Under the pieces are notes generated by a model that did not search any database, was not told the origin of the DNA, and saw nothing but the letters and a program-made list of their open reading frames with translations. From assembly GCF_016107325.1 (NCBI RefSeq), contig NZ_RCVT01000001.1, forward strand, positions 930,001 through 994,000: 64,000 nt of DNA. Reading direction: 5' to 3'. Positions 49,278 through 59,358 of this stretch are shown here, in pieces; positions within the stretch are counted from its first letter, which is position 1; each line of letters begins with the position of its first letter. The stretch is from Sphingomonas sp. MA1305. Lineage in GTDB: Bacteria; Pseudomonadota; Alphaproteobacteria; Sphingomonadales; Sphingomonadaceae. Made by a program: the position numbers and the translations under genes.

Positions 49278-49805
49278 GTGACCCCGACCTTCAGCCTCAG
49301 CTTCGCCGCCTCGCTCCTGTTCACCGCGCTAGTCGCCGTTGAGCCGACGGCGGGGCAGCCGGTCGGCGATGATGCCGCCATCTGCCGCACCGGCCACGGC
49401 CCCGCGGTGCAGGTCAATGTCGAAGGACTGAAGGATCGTCGCGGCCAGATGTGGCTCGAACTCTATCCCGCCAACGAGGCCGATTTCCTCAAGGACGACA
49501 CCGAACTCGCCGCGTCGGGCAAGACGTTCCGGCGGACGCGCGCGACCCCGCCGAGCACCGGCCCGTTCGCAATGTGCGTCCAGCTGCCGCGCGCCGGCCG
49601 CTATGCGCTGCTGCTGCGGCACAACCGCACGGGCAAAGACAAATTCTCCATCTGGAATGACGGCGTCGGCCTCCCGGGCAATGGGACGATTGGCCGCTCG
49701 CGACCGCCCTTTTCACAGGCTCTGGTGGATGCCGGCGACGGGGTCACCGTCACCACCATCCGGGTCCAGTATCTGCGCGGCATCGGCGGCTTCAAACCGC
49801 TCTGA
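49278..49805 (+). CDS. DUF2141 domain-containing secreted protein
   Basis: A 175-aa exported protein. The GTG start at 49278 is followed by a signal peptide (LSFAASLLFTALVAVEPTAG). The mature beta-rich domain reads VQVNVEGLKDRRGQMWLELY, GRYALLLRHNRTGKDKFSIW and NDGVGLPGNGTIGRSRPPF, the DUF2141 pattern. The family has no assigned biochemical role. It is convergent with the phosphatase gene. Confidence 0.85.
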   Translation: MTPTFSLSFAASLLFTALVAVEPTAGQPVGDDAAICRTGHGPAVQVNVEGLKDRRGQMWLELYPANEADFLKDDTELAASGKTFRRTRATPPSTGPFAMCVQLPRAGRYALLLRHNRTGKDKFSIWNDGVGLPGNGTIGRSRPPFSQALVDAGDGVTVTTIRVQYLRGIGGFKPL

Positions 49806-49811
49806 GAACGC

Positions 49812-49827
49812 GGGCGGCCGACCGCCC
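49812..49827. terminator. GC hairpin between convergent DUF2141 and phosphatase genes
   Basis: Perfect 6-bp stem GGGCGG / CCGCCC with a 4-base loop, filling most of the 30-base convergent gap. No T-run. Position favours a two-way transcription stop. Confidence 0.4.
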
Positions 49828-49835
49828 CAACCCTG

Positions 49836-51056
49836 TCAGCGCTGCACCGCCAGCGCGGTGGCGAATTGCTCGGCGCTGCACAGGCCGTTGATGCCGCGGG
49901 CGCTGCAGCCGGCGATCGGCAGTACGGCGACATAGGGTGACGCCTTGCCCGTCAGCGCGGTCAGGTCGCGGATCTGATCCACCGTCTGCGATCGATAGAG
50001 GGCGCGGACATAGTGCTTTCCCGACCGGTCGGTGAGCCGCTCGAACACGATGGCACCGCCCGGGCTGGGATCGTCCGTGGCCAAACCGGGCACCTGCCAG
50101 TGGAGATCGAGCAGGCCACCGAGGCTGGCGACATTCGTGTCATGCCCCGACAACATCGTGATGACCGCACCGTCGGGTTTGGTGATCGCGTCGGCGATCA
50201 GCGGGGCGATCAGCGCAAGATTGGCGCGGGTGACATAGCTGGGCCGCGCCAGCAGCCGGAATTCGACCGCGTGGAATTCGGAGAGCGACGCGATGTCCCC
50301 CGCCGTGGCGCGACCCCAGCCGACCTGCGGCATCGACTTGTCCTCGGCATATTCGAGCAGCAGGATCTGCGCTGCGGTCGAGGCGCGGTCGAGCGTACCG
50401 GTCAGTTTCGGGCGCTTGCCCGGTCGTGCGGGCGCCAGGTCGGATGGTCCGCTGGCGGCGACGCCGCAGTCCGGCTTGGCCCGCTGGCACAGGATCGTGT
50501 CGAGCCGTTCGATCAACGGAGCGAGACGGCGCTCTTCCGCCGCAATCCCGCCGGGCCCCGCCGCGGCGAGCACCGCCTTGCGCGCGGCCTCTGCGTCGAA
50601 CGTGGTCGCCCGCTCGTCGATCGGCGAGAAGATCGGGTCCGCCACGTCCTGAGGGCGATGCTCCGTGGTGATGGTACAGCCGGGCACGAGCGCGGCGGCA
50701 TAGTGACGTGCCGTCTCGATCGTGCGTTGGTCGCTGTCGGCGACGATCCGCACCTTGGGACAGCCGGAGCGCGCGAGCAGTCCGAGCGCCGTCCAGGCGG
50801 TGCGATCGTAACCGCCGACGCGCCGTATCGCCGCAGCACCGTGCGGCGTCAAATAGCCCGGGGCGACCGGCCAGTCCGGCCAGCGCTCGATCGCGGTGCC
50901 GGCGGGCATGGGCGGTGCCTTGGTCGGCGGCCGGACGCCGTGTCGCATCAGCATCACGACGCGATCGACCCGCAATCCGGCCGGTACCGCCGGCTCACGC
51001 GCCAGTGTCGGCGTCGCCGCGAGTAGGGCGCCTGCCAGAAAAATCGTCTTCGTCAT
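49836..51056 (-). CDS. Histidine acid phosphatase (AppA/Agp-like, phytase-type)
   Basis: A 406-aa periplasmic phosphatase. A signal peptide (MTKTIFLAGALLAATPTLA) is followed by the catalytic motif VMLMRHGVRPPTKAPP. The proton-donor motif SGHDTNVASLGGLL lies in the C-terminal half, and several cysteines are likely in disulfides. This family releases phosphate from phytate, glucose-1-phosphate or other esters; substrate is inferred only. The start 51056 is 13 bases downstream of the receptor stop, so the two form an operon. Confidence 0.93.
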   Translation of the reverse strand: MTKTIFLAGALLAATPTLAREPAVPAGLRVDRVVMLMRHGVRPPTKAPPMPAGTAIERWPDWPVAPGYLTPHGAAAIRRVGGYDRTAWTALGLLARSGCPKVRIVADSDQRTIETARHYAAALVPGCTITTEHRPQDVADPIFSPIDERATTFDAEAARKAVLAAAGPGGIAAEERRLAPLIERLDTILCQRAKPDCGVAASGPSDLAPARPGKRPKLTGTLDRASTAAQILLLEYAEDKSMPQVGWGRATAGDIASLSEFHAVEFRLLARPSYVTRANLALIAPLIADAITKPDGAVITMLSGHDTNVASLGGLLDLHWQVPGLATDDPSPGGAIVFERLTDRSGKHYVRALYRSQTVDQIRDLTALTGKASPYVAVLPIAGCSARGINGLCSAEQFATALAVQR

Positions 51057-51069
51057 CGCCAACCCTCTC

Positions 51070-53679
51070 CTAGAAGTGCAGCTGAGCGCCCCAGCGGAAG
51101 CTGTAGCCGTAGCGTTCGCGCTCGACCAACAGCGGCTTGGCGCCGATGAACCGCCGCCACGGCGCATCGGTGAGATTGAGCGCTTGGCCGAAGAAGGTCA
51201 GCTGCGGCGTCACCTCGTAGCTGACGTTGGCATCCAGTTGGCCGTTGGTGTCGGTATATTGGTCGGTGGCCGCCGTCGTGCCGAGCGTGTCGAGATATTT
51301 CGAGCGGAACGAATAGGCGGCGCGGATCGCGACGCCGTATTTCTCGTAGAAGACCTGCGCCGTGCCGACGTCGCGCGACTGGAGGAACAGCGGGAAGCGT
51401 CCGCTGCGGCCACCGGGAATATTGCCCTCCCCGTGGCCGGTGATGTGCGCATAATTGGTGGCGATGCCGAAGCCATCGAGCACGCCGGGCAGGAACGTGA
51501 AGCGGACCTGCAGGTTCGCCTCAAAACCCTGCAGCACCGCGCTGTCGACGTTGGTCGCCTGCGTCACCGTCACGCCGGTCAGTGCCTGGCCGGCATAGGT
51601 GCCGTTCACGTTGATCGTCGAGCCGGTGTAGATCGGATCGTCGATATGCTTGTAGAAATAGCCAAGCGAGATCAGGCCCTGACCCGGCAGGTAATATTCG
51701 ATCGCGCTGTCGAGATTGACCGCTTTGTACGGCTGTAAATTGGGATTGCCGAGCGTCACCGTATTGGGCGACGTCGTCTGGTCGATCAGCGCATAGGGCG
51801 CGAGGTCGGGATAATTCGGCCGGCCGAGCGACGTGGTCGCCGCGGCGCGGACGATCAGCCCGTCCGTCACCTCCCATTTGGCGTTCAGGCCCGGAAACCA
51901 ATTGGTGTAATTCTTCGACCCGAACGCATTGTAATCGCTGTTGAGCGCCGTGTTGGCCGTGATCAGCTTGCCCTTGGTGCGGTCCTGCGTGTGCTCGACG
52001 CGCACGCCCGGCACGAGGGTCACTGGGCCGAGATGCGCAGTCACCATCGCATAGCCGGCCCAGATCTGCTCGTGCACGTCGTAGTCGTTGGCGAGGCTGT
52101 TGGCGCGGCTGGACGCGATATTCGCGGTGATAATGCCGGGGTTCGCCGCGATATAGGCTTGCGCCGTGTCATAGCCGACGCGAACCGGGAAAGTGTAGCG
52201 ATCGTAGAAGCTCGTGTCGCCGAGGTAGGAGACGTTGGCGAGCGTGAAGGTGCGCCCGCTGGTCAGCCCATAGGTCAGGTAATCGCGATCGTTGGTCTTG
52301 CGCCGGTCGAGATATTTGACGCCCAGCTTGATCGCGCTGTCGCTGCCGACGGACAAGGGCAGGGTGAGGTCGGCACGGCCCTGCCACAAGGTTTCGACCG
52401 CGTTGCGATAGTCGTAGTTGACACTGTTGAGGCCGTAGGCGGTCTGATTGGCGTTGGGCTGCACCGTCGGGATGAAATTGTAGGGCGTGTCCGACACGTC
52501 GTAATTGACAGTGAGGGCGCTGCCGCCCGTCCGGAAATTGTATTCGGAGCGCAGTGGATCGCGCTTCTGTGCGCGCGTCCAGGCGCCGGCGATGTCGAGT
52601 GCGGCGTCGCCGAAGCGGAAGTTGCCGCCGCCCTGCACCGACTTGGTGTTGTCCACCTCCTGTCGGCGTCGCACGCGCTCGCTGCCGCGGCCGCGGAACG
52701 TGCCCGTCGTCGCGCTGTTCGCGGTGACCGCCGATTCGTTGTCGATGATGAACTGGTCGCGCGTTTCGTTGTCGTCGAAGCGCGATAGCGTGCCGCGCAG
52801 GAACAGCTTCACCGCATCGGTTGCGTGCCAGTCGAGATTGAGCACCACGCCCTTGCGCGTCCGCACGAGATTATAGTCGCGCAGGCCCGCCTGGTCGGGC
52901 AGCAGCACGCTCGGCACCGTCGATCCGGCGGCCGTCCTTACCGATCGCCAGTTGGTCGACCCCTGGAAATTCTCTGATTCGATCGGCCGACGCGAATAAT
53001 TGACCGATAGCACTGCGCCGAACTGCTCGTCGCGGCCGAAGCGGCCCCCGACCTGGACGTCGCCCTCGTACGGATGCTCGCCGTTGAGGTGGAACGAGCC
53101 GTATTGCACCCGCGCGTCGGCGAACAGCGGTGCCTTGCGGTCGAAGGCGGTGAGCGTGCGGATGTTGACCTCGCCGCCGATCGCATTGGCGTCCTGGTCG
53201 GGGGTGAGCGACTTGGTGACGATCACCGAATTGATTAGCGCCGAAGGGATGTCGTCGAGCTTGACCTGCCGCCCGTCGGGTTCGGGGGCGGGCAGCGTCA
53301 GGCCGTTGAGCACGACGTTGACGAGGTTCGGATTGACGCCGCGGATGATGACGTAGCGGCCCTCGCCCTGATCATTGGCGACCGATAGACCGGGCAGGCG
53401 GCGCACCGCCTCCGCGACATTCTGGTCGGGTAGCTTGCCGACGTCGTTGGCATAGAGGGCCTCGACGACATTGTCCGCTTGCCGCTTGGCTTCGATCGCC
53501 TTCTTCTCGCCCTGCGCCGTGCCGACGACGACGATGTCGGCATCGGTCTGTACGTCCGCTTGCGCCGCGTCCTGCGACGAGGCGGTGTTGCTGGCGGCGG
53601 GCGCCTCCTGCGCCGCGGCAGCGGTGGCAACGAACATGCCAAGCGCGGAGGCGCCGGCGAGCAACCGATGAAGTGTCAT
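51070..53679 (-). CDS. TonB-dependent receptor paired with histidine phosphatase
   Basis: An 869-aa outer-membrane active transporter. ATG 53679 has GGGGGAAG upstream; a signal peptide ends around AATAAAAQ (residue 24). A TonB box-like DADIVVVGTAQ is present. The plug has KLPDQNVAEAVRRLPGLSVA, YVIIRGVNPNLVNVVLNG and DANAIGGEVNIRT. The barrel ends in an aromatic residue (RWGAQLHF). The plug style matches the large Xanthomonas/Caulobacter receptor class. There is no STN domain. It precedes the phosphatase gene in the same operon, suggesting import of the phosphatase's substrate or product. Confidence 0.95.
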   Translation of the reverse strand: MTLHRLLAGASALGMFVATAAAAQEAPAASNTASSQDAAQADVQTDADIVVVGTAQGEKKAIEAKRQADNVVEALYANDVGKLPDQNVAEAVRRLPGLSVANDQGEGRYVIIRGVNPNLVNVVLNGLTLPAPEPDGRQVKLDDIPSALINSVIVTKSLTPDQDANAIGGEVNIRTLTAFDRKAPLFADARVQYGSFHLNGEHPYEGDVQVGGRFGRDEQFGAVLSVNYSRRPIESENFQGSTNWRSVRTAAGSTVPSVLLPDQAGLRDYNLVRTRKGVVLNLDWHATDAVKLFLRGTLSRFDDNETRDQFIIDNESAVTANSATTGTFRGRGSERVRRRQEVDNTKSVQGGGNFRFGDAALDIAGAWTRAQKRDPLRSEYNFRTGGSALTVNYDVSDTPYNFIPTVQPNANQTAYGLNSVNYDYRNAVETLWQGRADLTLPLSVGSDSAIKLGVKYLDRRKTNDRDYLTYGLTSGRTFTLANVSYLGDTSFYDRYTFPVRVGYDTAQAYIAANPGIITANIASSRANSLANDYDVHEQIWAGYAMVTAHLGPVTLVPGVRVEHTQDRTKGKLITANTALNSDYNAFGSKNYTNWFPGLNAKWEVTDGLIVRAAATTSLGRPNYPDLAPYALIDQTTSPNTVTLGNPNLQPYKAVNLDSAIEYYLPGQGLISLGYFYKHIDDPIYTGSTINVNGTYAGQALTGVTVTQATNVDSAVLQGFEANLQVRFTFLPGVLDGFGIATNYAHITGHGEGNIPGGRSGRFPLFLQSRDVGTAQVFYEKYGVAIRAAYSFRSKYLDTLGTTAATDQYTDTNGQLDANVSYEVTPQLTFFGQALNLTDAPWRRFIGAKPLLVERERYGYSFRWGAQLHF

Positions 53680-53791
53680 GATCTTCCCCCAGGGCCGCAC
53701 CGCGGCGGCCGATGCCGCGCGCTACGAAGGGAGCAGGACAATTTGGTGAAGTATCGATTACCTATTTGTGACGACGTCGTGCGGCCACGCC

Positions 53792-56185
53792 TCAGGCCGG
53801 CGGTTGGGGCTCCGCTGCGCTGCCGACGATCTCCAGCTTCTGCGGCACGGTGCCGATGTCGATGCCGCGTTCGCGAAAGGCGCGCAGCAGGGTGAGCAGG
53901 ATCGCGCTGCGGGCTGGATAGGCGGCCCGCGCGCTGGCGACATGTGCGAAACAGTTGAACAAGATACGGTCGTTGGCGATGCCGTCGACGAAGGCGGCGG
54001 GGGCGGGCGCGTCGAGCACCGCCGGCTCGGCGGCGAAGGTCTGCAGCACCAGCGTGCGCACCGCATCGGCATCGGTGCCGAGCGGCACGGAGAATTGCAG
54101 CTGGATGCGGCCGAGCGCGTTGCTCAGCGTCTTGTTGAGCACCGATTTGGTGATCAGTTCGGAATTGGGGACGATCAGCGTCGAATGGTCGGCCAGCTCG
54201 ATCTCGGTCGAGCGGACGCTGATCCGCTTGACGTCGCCCTCGTCGGTGCCGACGCGGACGAGGTCGCCGATCTTGATCGGCCGTTCGGCGAGCAGGATCA
54301 GGCCGGACACGAAATTCTGTGTGATCGCTTGCAGGCCGAAACCGATGCCGACCGACAGGGCCGAGAGCAGCAGCGCGATCCGTTCCACCCCGATGCCGAG
54401 CGAGGCGAGGGCCCAGATCACCGCCAGCGCGACACCGACGTAGCGGGCGATCAGGCTGACCGAGTTGCGGCCCGAACCGTCGAGATCGGTGGTCGGCAGG
54501 TAGCGGCCTTCCAGCCACCCCATGAAGGCGCGCACCAGCGCCAGGCCGACGAACATCACCGCCAGCCCGCGCAGGATCGCCCAGGGCGATATCGCGACGC
54601 CGCCGACCTGGACGCCCTGCGCCAACACGCCGATGCGGCCGAAGATCGCCGACAGGCCGGCCCCGGCCCCGAACGGGGTCAGCAGCATGCCGATCGCCAA
54701 TATCGCGATGACCAACCGCAGCACACCCGACAGCAGCACGCCGAACTGGTCCACCGCACTGCCGCGAATGCCGAGGCCGGCAACAAGGGTGGTGCCGAGC
54801 GGACTGTCACGGCGGAACAGGCTGGTCGACAGGTCGTCGACCGCAGCCATCAGCAGATAGACGCTACAGCCCAGCACCGCCGCCCAGGCGATCATCTGCG
54901 CCATCAGCAGGCTGAGACTGATGTAGCCGAGCAGCAGCGCCGCCAGCGCGACGGCGACCACGATCCAGGCGAAGAGCGTCGCTGCGGCCAGGCCGGCGCG
55001 GGTGCCGGTGCTGCCCTGGTCCGGCGTGCCGGCGCGGCGGGCGCGCAGCCGGGCGACGACCAGCAGGGTCGCGACGATCAGCAGCAGGTGGATCAGCGCC
55101 TCGCCCGCCTGGGCGGCGATCTGCGCCGCACCGCTGGCGCCGACTGCGGTGTTGAACGCCTGCAGCATCAGGCTGAGGAAGGCGACCAGCGCGAGCAGGC
55201 GGGTCAGCGGTCGCAGGCCGTTGGCGGTGTCGTCGTCGAGCGGGGCGATCCGCCACGACGGCTGGCCGCGCATCAGCCAGGCGCCGAAGATCGCCATGGT
55301 GAAGCCGGTGAATCCGGTCGCGCCGACCAGGGCGTCGAGCAGGCCGCTCCAGCGCTGCGGCAACAGGCCGGACCAGCGCAATCCCTGGACGAAGGCGGCG
55401 GCGGCGAGCGTCGGGAACAAAGTACCGATCAGTACCCGCAGCATCGCATTGGCGGAGCGGCGGACGCGCCGGCCGGGCGCATCCTCGATCAGCATCCGCT
55501 GCACCGCCGCGCGGGCCGCGAGCCGTGCGGGGAAGAGCAGCACCAGCGCGAGCAGCGCACCGGCGAGGGCATGCCAGGGCAGGCCGCCGCGCCATTGCGC
55601 CCGGACCTGCAACGACCCCTGCGACAGGAACAGCTCGATGCGGCGCAGGTCGCGCGGCAGATTGACGATGATCTGGCGCCAGAAGTCCGGCGAGACGGGC
55701 GAGGGGGCCTTGGCGGTGAAGCGCTCGCTGAGCTCCTCCGCCTGGCTGCGATCCATCTCGGCGAGCAACTGCTGCGCCTCGACGGCGAGCAGATGGCCGC
55801 GCTTGACCGCGGCGTCGAGCACGCTGCGCTGTTGGGTAAGGCGCAGCCGCTGGCTGTGGATGTCGGGCGCCTCGCCGCCGGCGGCGGGGGCAGGGCCGAG
55901 CTGGGCGATGCGGGCGTCGAGCAGGGCGCGTTGCTCGTCGAGCTGGTCGGCGGCGCTTTGCGCATTCTGCTGCGCGCCGCTGGCGCGGTCGCGCAGCGCG
56001 CGGACATCGGCCGGATCGACGCGTGAATCGAGCGCCCGATCGACGGCATGGACGTCGTCGCCCGCCGCGGCGATCTGGCGGGTCAGGTCGGCGGGAGTCG
56101 GCACCTGCGCCGTGGCGAGCGCCGGCATGCAGAGCAGCAGCAGCGCGATCAGGCGCGAGGCGATCGGAAACGGCGGACGCGGCAT
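53792..56185 (-). CDS. DUF3772-containing mechanosensitive channel (MscS family)
   Basis: About 797 aa. Signal peptide (ASRLIALLLLCMPALATAQ), then a periplasmic coiled-coil DUF3772 region (about 25-170), roughly ten membrane helices, and the MscS pore and beta domain near the C-terminus (LSALSVGIGFGLQAITQNF, PIKIGDLVRVGTDEGDVKRI, TLIVPNSELITKSVLNKTLS). It opens under membrane tension to release solutes (family role). ATG 56185 is chosen; GTG 56209 is possible. It follows glcB in the same direction after about 30 bases. Confidence 0.93.
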   Translation of the reverse strand: MPRPPFPIASRLIALLLLCMPALATAQVPTPADLTRQIAAAGDDVHAVDRALDSRVDPADVRALRDRASGAQQNAQSAADQLDEQRALLDARIAQLGPAPAAGGEAPDIHSQRLRLTQQRSVLDAAVKRGHLLAVEAQQLLAEMDRSQAEELSERFTAKAPSPVSPDFWRQIIVNLPRDLRRIELFLSQGSLQVRAQWRGGLPWHALAGALLALVLLFPARLAARAAVQRMLIEDAPGRRVRRSANAMLRVLIGTLFPTLAAAAFVQGLRWSGLLPQRWSGLLDALVGATGFTGFTMAIFGAWLMRGQPSWRIAPLDDDTANGLRPLTRLLALVAFLSLMLQAFNTAVGASGAAQIAAQAGEALIHLLLIVATLLVVARLRARRAGTPDQGSTGTRAGLAAATLFAWIVVAVALAALLLGYISLSLLMAQMIAWAAVLGCSVYLLMAAVDDLSTSLFRRDSPLGTTLVAGLGIRGSAVDQFGVLLSGVLRLVIAILAIGMLLTPFGAGAGLSAIFGRIGVLAQGVQVGGVAISPWAILRGLAVMFVGLALVRAFMGWLEGRYLPTTDLDGSGRNSVSLIARYVGVALAVIWALASLGIGVERIALLLSALSVGIGFGLQAITQNFVSGLILLAERPIKIGDLVRVGTDEGDVKRISVRSTEIELADHSTLIVPNSELITKSVLNKTLSNALGRIQLQFSVPLGTDADAVRTLVLQTFAAEPAVLDAPAPAAFVDGIANDRILFNCFAHVASARAAYPARSAILLTLLRAFRERGIDIGTVPQKLEIVGSAAEPQPPA

Positions 56186-56215
56186 GGCGGCGACTGCTTG
56201 CCGCGACACGGGCGG

Positions 56216-58321
56216 TCAGGGCAAGAGCGTATCAGCCTGCCGCGGCGCATCCGCCGCCTTGCGCTGCGCCCGGAAGCGGTGGAGCAGCGGTTCGGTATAG
56301 CCATTCGGCTGGTCGACGCCCTCGAGGACCAGCGCGCGGGCGGCCTGGAAGGCGATGCTGCCGTCCGGATCGGGTGCCATCGGCCGGTAGAGCGGATCGC
56401 CGGCGTTCTGGGCATCGACCTTGGCTGCCATGCGGCCCAGCGCTGCCTCGACATCGGCGATGCCGGCGACGCCGTGGCGCAGCCAGTTGGCGATATGCTG
56501 TGAGGCGATGCGCAAGGTGGCGCGGTCCTCCATCAGGCCGACGTCGTGGATGTCGGGCACCTTGGAGCAGCCGATCCCTTGGTCGATCCAGCGGACGACA
56601 TAGCCGAGGATGCCCTGGGCATTGTTGTCGAGTTCGCGTTCGACCTCCTCGCGCAACCAGTTGCGGCCGGTGGCGAGCGGCGGGGTCAGCAGCGCGTCGA
56701 GGGGGGCAATGGCTTCCGCGGTGCGGGCGCGCTGGCGGTCCGCCACATCGGTCCGGTGGTAATGGGTGGCGTGCAGCGTCGCGGCGGTGGGCGAAGGGAC
56801 CCAGGCGGTGGTCGCGCCGCTCTGCGGGTGGGCGCCCTTTTGGGCGAGCATGTCCGCCATGCGGTCGGGCGCGGCCCACATGCCCTTGCCGATCTGGCCG
56901 CGGCCGCCGAAGCCGCAGGCGAGGCCGATCTGGACGTTGCGATCCTCGTAGGCGGCGATCCAGGCGCTGGTCTTCATCGCCGCTTTCGGGATCACCGGGC
57001 CGGCGTGCATGGCGGTGTGGATCTCATCGCCGGTGCGGTCGAGAAAGCCGGTGTTGATGAAGACGATGCGGTGGCGCAGCGCGGCGATACAGGCGGCGAG
57101 GTTGGCGCTGGTGCGGCGCTCCTCGTCCATCAGGCCGACCTTGATCGTGTGGCGGGCGAGGCCGAGCAGGTCCTCGACCGCGTCGAACAGCCGGTCGGTG
57201 AACGCCGCCTCCTCCGGGCCATGCATCTTCGGCTTGACGATATAGATCGAGCCGGCGCGGCTGTTGCGGCGGGGACCGCGGAGATCGTGGAGCGCGATCA
57301 GGCTGGTGACGGCGGCGTCGAGGATGCCCTCCGGTGCTTCCGAACCGTCGGCGAGGCGCACGGCGGGGGTGGTCATCAGATGGCCGACGTTGCGGACGAA
57401 CAGCAGGCTGCGGCCGGGCAGGGTCAGCGGGGTGCCGTCGAAGCCGGTGTAGCGGCGGTCGTCGGCGAGGCGGCGCGTCAGGCTGCGGCCATTCTTCTCG
57501 AACTTCGCGCACAGATCGCCGCGCATCAGGCCGAGCCAATTGGCGTAAGCGGACACCTTGTCCGGTCCGTCGATGGCCGCGACCGAATCCTCGAGGTCGC
57601 AGATCGTCGTCACCGCGCTTTCCAGCACCACGTCGGCGATGCCGGCGGGATCGTCACGGCCGATCGGATGGTCGCGGTCGATCACCACCTCGATATGCAG
57701 GCCGTGGTGGCGGAACAGCAGGACCTTGTCGCTTCGCGCGACGAAGGCGTTCGGGTCGGCGAGGATCGGATCGCCGGTCAGCGTCGCCCAGGAGCCGTCG
57801 GCGAGCGGCAGCGCCTCGTCGAGGAACGCCTTGGCCCATGCGATCACCGCCGCGCCGCGGACGGGGTCGTAGCCGCCGCCGGCCGCGGCGCCGGGGATTG
57901 CGTCGCTGCCGTAGAGCGCGTCGTAGAGGCTGCCCCAGCGGGCATTGGCGGCATTGAGCAGGAAGCGGGCATTGAGGATCGGCACGACCAGCTGCGGTCC
58001 GGCGATCGCGGCGACCTCGGCATCGACACCCTGCGGATCGATCGTGAAGGGGTCGGGTTCGGGCCGGCAATAGCCGATTCCGCGCAGAAAGCCTTCGTCG
58101 GCGCTGGCACCAGATCGATAGCGCGCATCGATCGCGGCCTGCAGCCGGTCGCGCTCGGCGAGCAGCGCGCGATTGTCGGGCGTGAAGCGCGCGAACAGGT
58201 CGGCGAGGCCGTCCCAGAAGGCGCCGGGTGCGACACCGCTCCCGGGCAGCGCCTCCGATTCGAGAAAGGCGACGAAGCCGGGATCGACCTGCAACCCGGC
58301 GCGCGCGACCATCGACAACAT
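56216..58321 (-). CDS. glcB: Malate synthase G
   Basis: A 701-aa glyoxylate-cycle enzyme that condenses glyoxylate with acetyl-CoA to malate. The length is that of isoform G. Active-site regions include [68 protein letters not shown]-like [15 protein letters not shown] and [21 protein letters not shown] 58321 follows GGGAGG by 4 bases. No isocitrate lyase gene is in the window. Divergent from a LysR regulator. Confidence 0.97.
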   Translation of the reverse strand: MLSMVARAGLQVDPGFVAFLESEALPGSGVAPGAFWDGLADLFARFTPDNRALLAERDRLQAAIDARYRSGASADEGFLRGIGYCRPEPDPFTIDPQGVDAEVAAIAGPQLVVPILNARFLLNAANARWGSLYDALYGSDAIPGAAAGGGYDPVRGAAVIAWAKAFLDEALPLADGSWATLTGDPILADPNAFVARSDKVLLFRHHGLHIEVVIDRDHPIGRDDPAGIADVVLESAVTTICDLEDSVAAIDGPDKVSAYANWLGLMRGDLCAKFEKNGRSLTRRLADDRRYTGFDGTPLTLPGRSLLFVRNVGHLMTTPAVRLADGSEAPEGILDAAVTSLIALHDLRGPRRNSRAGSIYIVKPKMHGPEEAAFTDRLFDAVEDLLGLARHTIKVGLMDEERRTSANLAACIAALRHRIVFINTGFLDRTGDEIHTAMHAGPVIPKAAMKTSAWIAAYEDRNVQIGLACGFGGRGQIGKGMWAAPDRMADMLAQKGAHPQSGATTAWVPSPTAATLHATHYHRTDVADRQRARTAEAIAPLDALLTPPLATGRNWLREEVERELDNNAQGILGYVVRWIDQGIGCSKVPDIHDVGLMEDRATLRIASQHIANWLRHGVAGIADVEAALGRMAAKVDAQNAGDPLYRPMAPDPDGSIAFQAARALVLEGVDQPNGYTEPLLHRFRAQRKAADAPRQADTLLP

Positions 58322-58400
58322 GGAACCTCCCTCGTTCAGCGATGCCGAGCATAGTGTCGCGGCAACTTGTGCGGTAGGGGCGAAGATGTTGAAGCTCCTG

Positions 58401-58413
58401 TTCCATTAAGGAA
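58401..58413. promoter_or_regulatory. Candidate LysR-type T-N11-A operator
   Basis: Dyad TTCC-N5-GGAA, exactly a T-N11-A box, in the 95-base gap between glcB and the lysR gene. It lies 3 bases before the lysR ATG and overlaps its AAGGAA ribosome-binding site. Binding there would suit autorepression. The match is short and could be chance. Confidence 0.4.
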
Positions 58414-58416
58414 ACA

Positions 58417-59358
58417 ATGCCGCTCGATCCCGACTATGATCTCTTCGCACTGGTCGCCGAGGCGGGCAGCCTGTCGGCGGCGGCGCGGGCGATTGGCATC
58501 TCGCCGGCGATGGCGTCGAAGCGGCTGGCGCGGCTGGAGCAGCGGCTGGGCGTGCGGCTTGTGCACCGGACGACGCGGCGGCTGGTGTTGACCCCAGCGG
58601 GCGCGCAGTTCCGCGACGATTTGATCCCGGTGCGCGCCGCGGTGCGCGAGGCGGAGGCGCGGATCGCGGGGGAAACGGCGGCACCCGCCGGCCGGCTGAC
58701 GGTGAGTGCGCCGACGTCGTTCGGGCGGTTGCATCTCGCACCGCATCTCGGCTCGTTCCTGCGCGCCTATCCGGCGGTGGCGCTGCGCATCGATCTGGAC
58801 GACGGCTTTGTCGATCTGGCGTCGGCGGGGGTCGACGTGGCGATACGGATCGCGCCGTCGGTCAGGCCGCCGCTGGTCGGCCATCGGCTGGCGACGAGTC
58901 GGCGCGTGCTGTGCGCGGCGCCGCGCTATCTTGCCGAACGGGGTGTGCCGACGTCGATCGATGCGCTCGCCGCGCACCGCCTGCTGGCGGCGGACGGGCA
59001 GATGCCCTGGCGGCTGGTCGCGCCCGGTACGGCGGCGACGATCGACCGACCGAGCGCGGTGGCGACCAATTCGAGCGAGATGGTGCGCGAACTGGCATTG
59101 GACGGTGCGGGCATCGCGCTGCGGTCGATCTGGGACGTCGGCGACCTGCTGGCGGAGGGGCGGCTGGTGCGGGTGCTGGTGCCGTGGGAGGGGTCGACAG
59201 ATTCGGCGGTCCATGCCGTCCACCTGCCGGCGCCGCGAGTGCGGCCGGCGGTGGCGGCGTTCGTCGACTTCATGCAGTCGCGGATCGATCCCGACGGCTG
59301 GGCTTTGCCACCGGCGGCGGTGCCTGACCGGTCAGCTCCGCCCCCGCATCCCGCTTGA
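58417..59358 (+). CDS. LysR family transcriptional regulator
   Basis: 313 aa. The N-terminal winged helix is DLFALVAEAGSLSAAARAIG with ISPAMASKRLARLEQRLGVR, then RTTRRLVLTPAGAQF. The effector-binding domain starts near residue 90 (GRLTVSAPTSFGRLHLAPHL) and matches the CrgA/DmlR-like subgroup. It is divergent from glcB, so glcB and its own gene are likely targets, but the effector is unknown. The last 89 bases overlap the convergent MFS gene. Confidence 0.95.
   Translation: MPLDPDYDLFALVAEAGSLSAAARAIGISPAMASKRLARLEQRLGVRLVHRTTRRLVLTPAGAQFRDDLIPVRAAVREAEARIAGETAAPAGRLTVSAPTSFGRLHLAPHLGSFLRAYPAVALRIDLDDGFVDLASAGVDVAIRIAPSVRPPLVGHRLATSRRVLCAAPRYLAERGVPTSIDALAAHRLLAADGQMPWRLVAPGTAATIDRPSAVATNSSEMVRELALDGAGIALRSIWDVGDLLAEGRLVRVLVPWEGSTDSAVHAVHLPAPRVRPAVAAFVDFMQSRIDPDGWALPPAAVPDRSAPPPHPA

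Noticed and set aside
53768-56026. 752-codon + strand open frame opposite the mechanosensitive channel gene
   Set aside because: Gln/Arg/Asp repeats only; the - strand gene has signal peptide, helices and MscS motifs.
56546-58354. 602-codon + strand open frame opposite glcB
   Set aside because: Shadow of malate synthase G codons; no protein-like hydrophobic pattern.
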